A DNA stretch of 64,000 nucleotides from Saccharospirillum sp. MSK14-1 (GTDB taxonomy: Bacteria; Pseudomonadota; Gammaproteobacteria; Pseudomonadales; Natronospirillaceae): the NCBI RefSeq assembly GCF_003054965.1, contig NZ_MIES01000033.1, forward strand, positions 186,001 to 250,000. Reading direction: 5' to 3'. Under the pieces are notes generated by a model. That model was not told the origin of the DNA and did not search any database. It saw nothing but the letters and a program-made list of their open reading frames with translations. The position numbers and the translations under genes are program-made. Positions 59,939 to 64,000 of the stretch are shown here, piece by piece (within the stretch, counting starts at the first letter, position 1; the number at the start of each line of letters is the position of its first letter).

Positions 59939-60175
59939 GCTTGGCTCCTCTGATACAACATGAATTCAGTGGCTCCAGAACGGCAGACATTCAGCAATCA
60001 ATGCGTTCGTCCTGGGGACTACAACTACCACGCGATCTCTGATGAAGATAGCCCCGAAGACTGATTGAGGCCTGAAGTTGAAGTGTAGACCGGGGAACGC
60101 TGGGTACTGTGTGTTTATGTTGCGTTGTGAGCGAATCGGCAATCCGTCAGGGCGTGGTCTGATAAATCTTAAATG

Positions 60176-60194
60176 AGAATGATTGTCATAAATG
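60176..60194. promoter_or_regulatory. Fur box
   Basis: GAGAATGATTGTCATAAAT agrees with the 19-bp Fur consensus at 13 positions by my count, including the central AATGAT and TCAT. It overlaps the -35 hexamer of the promoter of the AraC-type gene. Confidence 0.7.
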
Positions 60195-60212
60195 GCGTGC
60201 TTGGGTATGATT
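60184..60212 (+). promoter_or_regulatory. Sigma-70 promoter of the AraC-GyrI regulator
   Basis: TTGTCA (60184-60189), exactly 17 bp, TATGAT (60207-60212): five of six consensus bases in each hexamer. The ATG is at 60240. The Fur box covers the -35, a classic repression geometry. Confidence 0.7.
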
Positions 60213-60239
60213 TTCGATTCACATGACGCTGAGTAATGT

Positions 60240-61148
60240 ATGTTTGGTGCCAACGCTCGTGCAGCGCAGAATCGCCTTGATGCTGTGCTGACCTACATTC
60301 ACCAACACTTGGGTGGGCCGTTGAAAGTGGACTTTCTGGCCAGTCAGGCCGGGTGGTCGCGTTGGCAATTTCAACGGGTATTTGGTGCACAAACGGGATT
60401 GTCAGTGGCTCAATATGTTCGCGAGCTACGCCTCAGTCGGGCAGCGGAAGCGTTGTTGAGTACCAAGGCTCGTCAGCTTGATATCGCTCTGGATTGTGGC
60501 TTTGATTCAGAAATCAGTTTCAACAGAGCCTTTAAACAGGTGTTTGGGTGCACGCCAGGAGATTATCGTCGCAAAGGCGTGCGCAGTGGTTTGAAAACCC
60601 CCATTCGAATCGGTAACACACCACTGCCGCCGGCTGAGTTAACGCCCCGCTTATTGCAGGTTCGTGTCGAAAGTCGTCCGGCTATGGAGCTGGTCGGCGT
60701 CAGTAAAATCATCCAGGGATTGTTCTCCTCACAGCCGAATTTTTCCTCGATAGTACCGGCGTTATGGCGGGAGTTTCTCGCTGCCATGCCACTTAATGAA
60801 TGCGCCGGTCCCTTGCTTGGTGTGCTTGAAGTCAGCCGCTCTGAGGATCAGGGTAAGAGTTTTCCTTATTGGGCTGCAGCAGAGTACCGAGGGCATTCCG
60901 AATTACCGTCCGGTTTCGAAAAGCTGAGCGTTCCAGCGCAACAATATGCAGCGATTCCATTTCAGGGGCCTATCCACGCCTTGGATAAAACGCTGGAATG
61001 GTTTCTTCGCCATTGGTTGCCGGGCTCGGGGTATCGGGCTCTCTATGGTGTCGATCTTGAAGTCTATCCGCAGGTAAACACCTTGAGTGGTGATCACACT
61101 GCCATGGAATATTGGGTGCCTATTGAACCAGACCCGACGAATGTGTGA
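60240..61148 (+). CDS. AraC-family regulator with C-terminal GyrI-like effector domain
   Basis: 302 residues in Rob-like order: an N-terminal double helix-turn-helix (FLASQAGWSRWQFQRVFGAQTG and ALDCGFDSEISFNRAFKQVFGCTPGDYRRKG) in the first 110 residues, then a GyrI-like small-molecule domain (MELVGVSKIIQG, YWAAAEYRG, QYAAIPFQGPIHALDKTLEWFLRHWLP, MEYWVPIE). In E. coli, Rob has this architecture. Its Fur-box promoter and place before a siderophore receptor suggest an iron-siderophore-responsive activator (inference); classical PchR-type activators have a different sensing domain. Confidence 0.88.
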   Translation: MFGANARAAQNRLDAVLTYIHQHLGGPLKVDFLASQAGWSRWQFQRVFGAQTGLSVAQYVRELRLSRAAEALLSTKARQLDIALDCGFDSEISFNRAFKQVFGCTPGDYRRKGVRSGLKTPIRIGNTPLPPAELTPRLLQVRVESRPAMELVGVSKIIQGLFSSQPNFSSIVPALWREFLAAMPLNECAGPLLGVLEVSRSEDQGKSFPYWAAAEYRGHSELPSGFEKLSVPAQQYAAIPFQGPIHALDKTLEWFLRHWLPGSGYRALYGVDLEVYPQVNTLSGDHTAMEYWVPIEPDPTNV

Positions 61149-61222
61149 AGAACGAGTTCAGAGCTTAATCCTCACGTTACTTGCACCATCTGGTTAAGTT
61201 TTAAAGCCTGGCCATCCTATAA

Positions 61223-61258
61223 AATGGGAATTGTTTTTATTTGTCTTTGATTCCCATT
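61223..61258. promoter_or_regulatory. 9-bp perfect inverted repeat in the siderophore-receptor leader
   Basis: AATGGGAAT (61223-61231) and ATTCCCATT (61250-61258), 18 bp apart, directly after a TATAAA -10-like box (61218-61223) that has only a weak -35 (TTAAGT). The right arm read on the minus strand gives AATAATGGGAATCA, part of a Fur-like site. It may be an operator for Fur or for the neighbouring AraC protein, or an mRNA stem. Confidence 0.5.
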
Positions 61259-61276
61259 ATTTACAGGACTCGACTG

Positions 61277-63403
61277 ATGCAAGCCCAAGCTCCTTTTCGA
61301 CTATTACCCTTGATTGTGGCCATGGCCATAACGCCCCTGGCTTTGGCCGAAGAAACCAATCAACCCGAAAGTGACGACACCGATACTCTTGATGAGGTAG
61401 TGGTGTTTGGCGAAACCTATCGAAATACAGCCACCAAGACCGTTCTTGATCCCCAAGACACGCCACAGGGTATTACTGTTCTAGACCGTGAAGCGCTTGA
61501 AATGCGTGATGCTGACTCGGTCGCCAGTGCATTGCGTTATGCTTCGGGTGTGAATACTGAACTGCGTGGTGGGTCGGTGAATCGACTCGAGCTATACAAC
61601 ATCCGTGGCTTCGAAAACCTCTACAACTATTACGATGGGCTGCCGCTGATTTACATCGACGGTTGGAACTATCAGGCGCAAGTCGATCTGGCTGCAGTTG
61701 GTCAAATTGAAGTATTCAAGGGGCCAACCTCAACGCTCTATGGTGCTATGCCTCCAGGTGGCATGGTCAACATGATCGGTAAGCAGCCATCGACTGATTC
61801 CGAACACCAGGTTGAATTGGCAACCGGCAGCCGAAACTTGCTCGAAGGCAAAGTGGAAAGCCAAGGGCAGATCGGCGATTCAGCGTTGTCATATAGCTTT
61901 GTTGGCCTGGCTCGAGGACAGGATGGACAGGCAGAAACATCACGTCTGGAGCGTATGCTGGTCGCACCGTCGATGGATTGGCAGGTTAGTGACGACACGC
62001 TGATCAACTTGAATTTTTATTACCAGAATGATCCCGAAATGGGTATCTACAGTACCCTTCCTGCCAAGGGTGTGATCCTCGACAACCCGAACGGCGACTT
62101 GCCAGTGGATGCCTACGCGGGCGATGTGAACTGGGAAAAATACGAACGTGAAACCACGATGGCGGGTTTCAAAATCAACCACGATTTCAACAATAACTGG
62201 ACTTTCCTGCATAACTTCCGTTTCACCGATGGCACTGGTTATCAGGAGAATACCTATAGCACTGGTTTGGCCGCAGATGATCGCACGCTAAGCCGTCAAG
62301 CTTATTCAACGGATGAAGAAACCCAGGCGATTACACTCGATAATCAATTTACCGGTCTGGTGCAGACCGGGGCAGTCGACCATAACCTGTTGTTTGGTCT
62401 CGACCTGATTTCTGCGGATGCCAGTATTATCTATGACGATGCTGTCGCCCCCACTATTGATCTGTATGATCCAGATCACGATCAAATCGACCCTGATGCA
62501 TTGACCTTTACCCGCTATACCGATCAGAACTTAAGTAAGCGCCAACTGGGTATTTATATTCAGGATCAATTGGAGTGGGGGGATCTCATTGTTATTGGTG
62601 GTCTGCGTTACGATGATTTCGAAAGTGAAATCGAGAATAACCTTAACGACACAACAACAACTCAACACGAGACCAATTTTTCCAAACGTATTGGCGCGCT
62701 TTATAACTTTAATGGCGTGTCACCCTTCATCAGTTATGCGGACAGTTTCCAGCCGGAAGCAGGTACCGATACAGATGGTAATAAGTTTGAGCCATCCACG
62801 GGTGAGCAATGGGAAGCTGGTGTGAAATATGAATCAGCAGACCGTCGTACTATGGCCAATGTATCGTTTTACCGTATCGACAAAAAAAATGTACCAGCGG
62901 CAGATCCGGATGGTGGCGCCTACGATAAAATTCAGGTTGGAGAAGTCCGTTCACAAGGTATTGAAATTGATGCCAGTGTTCAGCCGCTACAATCGTTGCT
63001 GGTCTCACTGAACTATACTTATCAGAACGTTGAAATCACCGAAGATGAAACTGACCTGGAAGGCAAAACTCCGGTTTGGGTGCCTGAACAATTGCTGTCT
63101 GTCTGGGCGGATTATGGTTTCTATAACGGTGCTCTAGACGGTCTCACGGTCGGTATGGGCTTGCGGTACATCGGTGAGAGCCAATTGAACGAACAGAACA
63201 CCGATACTGTTCCGTCTACAACGCTGATGGATATGAGCCTTGGCTATGATCTTGGCAGTCTGAACGAGCGACTCAATGGTGCTGAGTTGGGCTTGTCGGT
63301 AAATAACCTGCTGGATGAACGGTATGCAACCTGTTTTGATGACGACAACTGCTGGTTCGGAGCCGAACGCACTGTCGAAGCCAGTGTCTCTTATACATAC
63401 TGA
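61277..63403 (+). CDS. TonB-dependent siderophore receptor
   Basis: Outer-membrane importer of ferric siderophores. 708 residues from the ATG at 61277 behind AGGA. Signal peptide (LLPLIVAMAITPLALA), a TonB-box-like DTLDEVVVFG, plug domain (DTPQGITVLDREALEMRDADSVASALRYASGV, VEVFKGP-like IEVFKGPTSTLYGAMPPGGMVNMI), then 22-strand barrel ending SVSYTY. The C-terminal YATCFDDDNCWFGAERTVEASV resembles FhuA/FoxA-type hydroxamate receptors. No siderophore biosynthesis genes are nearby, so uptake of foreign siderophores is likely. Confidence 0.93.
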   Translation: MQAQAPFRLLPLIVAMAITPLALAEETNQPESDDTDTLDEVVVFGETYRNTATKTVLDPQDTPQGITVLDREALEMRDADSVASALRYASGVNTELRGGSVNRLELYNIRGFENLYNYYDGLPLIYIDGWNYQAQVDLAAVGQIEVFKGPTSTLYGAMPPGGMVNMIGKQPSTDSEHQVELATGSRNLLEGKVESQGQIGDSALSYSFVGLARGQDGQAETSRLERMLVAPSMDWQVSDDTLINLNFYYQNDPEMGIYSTLPAKGVILDNPNGDLPVDAYAGDVNWEKYERETTMAGFKINHDFNNNWTFLHNFRFTDGTGYQENTYSTGLAADDRTLSRQAYSTDEETQAITLDNQFTGLVQTGAVDHNLLFGLDLISADASIIYDDAVAPTIDLYDPDHDQIDPDALTFTRYTDQNLSKRQLGIYIQDQLEWGDLIVIGGLRYDDFESEIENNLNDTTTTQHETNFSKRIGALYNFNGVSPFISYADSFQPEAGTDTDGNKFEPSTGEQWEAGVKYESADRRTMANVSFYRIDKKNVPAADPDGGAYDKIQVGEVRSQGIEIDASVQPLQSLLVSLNYTYQNVEITEDETDLEGKTPVWVPEQLLSVWADYGFYNGALDGLTVGMGLRYIGESQLNEQNTDTVPSTTLMDMSLGYDLGSLNERLNGAELGLSVNNLLDERYATCFDDDNCWFGAERTVEASVSYTY

Positions 63404-63423
63404 TCGTTGATTTTGGTGACCAG

Positions 63424-63452
63424 AACCGGGCCAGCAATGGCCCGGTTTTTTT
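63424..63452 (+). terminator. Intrinsic terminator after the siderophore receptor gene
   Basis: AACCGGGCC, AGCAAT loop, GGCCCGGTT: a perfect 9-bp stem followed by T. It isolates the receptor gene from arfB. Confidence 0.9.
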
Positions 63453-63526
63453 GTGGTCTTTACCTCCACGCCCGCCAATGCTTAGATAACGCCGAAATCT
63501 CACCCCGGCCATTGGCCGATATCACC

Positions 63527-63940
63527 ATGTTACAGATATCCAACACCGTCACTCTGGGCGATTGGGAAATTGAACTGCAGGCTATCCGATCGCAAGGCGC
63601 CGGCGGGCAAAACGTGAATAAGGTGTCGTCCGCCATTCATTTGCGTTTCGATATTCAGCGCTCCAGCTTGCCGCCATTTTATAAAGAGCGCCTGTTGCGG
63701 CGTAATGATCAGCGCATCACCAAGGAAGGCGTAGTGGTGATCAAAGCGCAGCAGTACCGAACTCAGGAACAAAACCGCGCCGATGCACTGGCGCGCTTGC
63801 AGGCGTTGATTCAGGAAGCCGGTTACAGCGTGAAAAAACGCCGACCGACCAAGCCGTCACGTTCGTCGCAGAACAAACGCATGGATCGCAAAACCAAAGC
63901 CGGTCGCACTAAAGCCCTGCGCGGCAAGGTCGATCTCTAG
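63527..63940 (+). CDS. arfB: Alternative ribosome-rescue factor ArfB (YaeJ)
   Basis: Peptidyl-tRNA hydrolase that frees ribosomes stalled at mRNA ends. GGQ is in IRSQGAGGQNVNKVSSAIHLRFD, and the long basic C-terminal tail (VKKRRPTKPSRSSQNKRMDRK in two parts) enters the empty mRNA channel. 137 residues (E. coli 140). The ATG at 63527 begins at the conserved domain. No strong ribosome-binding site. Together with RNase R at 19-21.6 kb the window holds two parts of the stalled-ribosome response. Confidence 0.95.
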   Translation: MLQISNTVTLGDWEIELQAIRSQGAGGQNVNKVSSAIHLRFDIQRSSLPPFYKERLLRRNDQRITKEGVVVIKAQQYRTQEQNRADALARLQALIQEAGYSVKKRRPTKPSRSSQNKRMDRKTKAGRTKALRGKVDL

Positions 63941-64000
63941 CCTTTACAGCTGGCCAGAGCGACGCCGGCTATCGCCACTAACATGCCCGGCCAGGCCAGC
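63937..64000 (-). CDS. 3' end of a probable EamA/DMT-family permease (truncated)
   Basis: The minus strand from the window edge reads LAWPGMLVAIAGVALASCKG and stops at 63937-63939, overlapping the arfB stop. LAWPGMLVAIAGVALAS looks like the last helix of an EamA-type transporter. With only 20 residues visible this is tentative. Confidence 0.35.
   Translation of the reverse strand, partial: LAWPGMLVAIAGVALASCKG

Noticed and set aside
59469-59990. 173-codon minus-strand frame overlapping the 142-residue membrane protein
   Set aside because: Arginine-rich and cysteine-rich with no hydrophobic pattern or start site; the other phase has four clean helices and GAGGAG.

Overview
The window looks like a chromosomal segment of a free-living, probably marine or halotolerant, gammaproteobacterium. 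The gene order queG / tsaE-amiB-mutL-miaA-hfq-hflX-hflK-hflC-hisZ-purA-rnr-rlmB is the order known from Pseudomonas and Oceanospirillales relatives. MutL carries an endonuclease motif, as in gammaproteobacteria without MutH. ProU, a Tat-exported TRAP binding protein and pntAB fit a Saccharospirillum/Reinekea-like organism, but that placement is inference. I saw no rRNA, tRNA, insertion sequence, prophage or CRISPR array; coding density is high and base composition looks even.

Layout. 1-5.6 kb: the 3' part of a CSS-EAL c-di-GMP phosphodiesterase, pobA with a divergent AraC regulator, a voltage-gated K+ channel with a zinc-ribbon tail, and an outer-membrane barrel. 5.8-22.3 kb: yigZ, queG and the long housekeeping cluster for tRNA modification, cell-wall amidase, mismatch repair, Hfq, the FtsH regulators HflKC, HisZ, PurA, RNase R and RlmB. 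22.5-25.9 kb: the deoCAB nucleoside catabolic operon on the minus strand. 26-32.3 kb: a degenerate histidine-kinase-like membrane protein, an M16 peptidase, a CnoX-like thioredoxin/TPR protein and a KAS III-like condensing enzyme. 32.5-36 kb: proVWX. 36.1-41 kb: a small hypothetical gene, a KefB-type antiporter and pntAB. 41.5-44.7 kb: a 2-oxoacid-type TRAP system whose binding protein is encoded convergently to its two membrane subunits. 44.9-50.4 kb: an MFS protein, a 61-codon coiled-coil gene, kbl-tdh-marC and a small barrel protein. 50.7-54.9 kb: sodB, a flavodoxin-like protein, a chemoreceptor and a four-helix membrane protein. 54.9-59.4 kb: an Lrp regulator, two PLP enzymes and a Bcr-type exporter. 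59.5-64 kb: a membrane protein, an AraC-GyrI regulator under a Fur-box promoter, a TonB siderophore receptor, arfB, and the 3' end of a probable DMT permease.

The most notable observations are: RNase R apparently starting at an AUC codon behind a strong Shine-Dalgarno; an iron module in which Fur appears to control an AraC-GyrI activator next to a siderophore receptor preceded by a 9-bp inverted repeat; an Lrp/PLP/exporter cluster with a palindromic operator candidate; a pseudo-histidine kinase; two genes whose stop codons lie in the loop of a perfect hairpin; a 10-bp perfect palindrome before sodB; and an 11-G tract after sodB. I did not find a clearly new multi-gene defence or mobile system; the accessory content is regulatory and metabolic.
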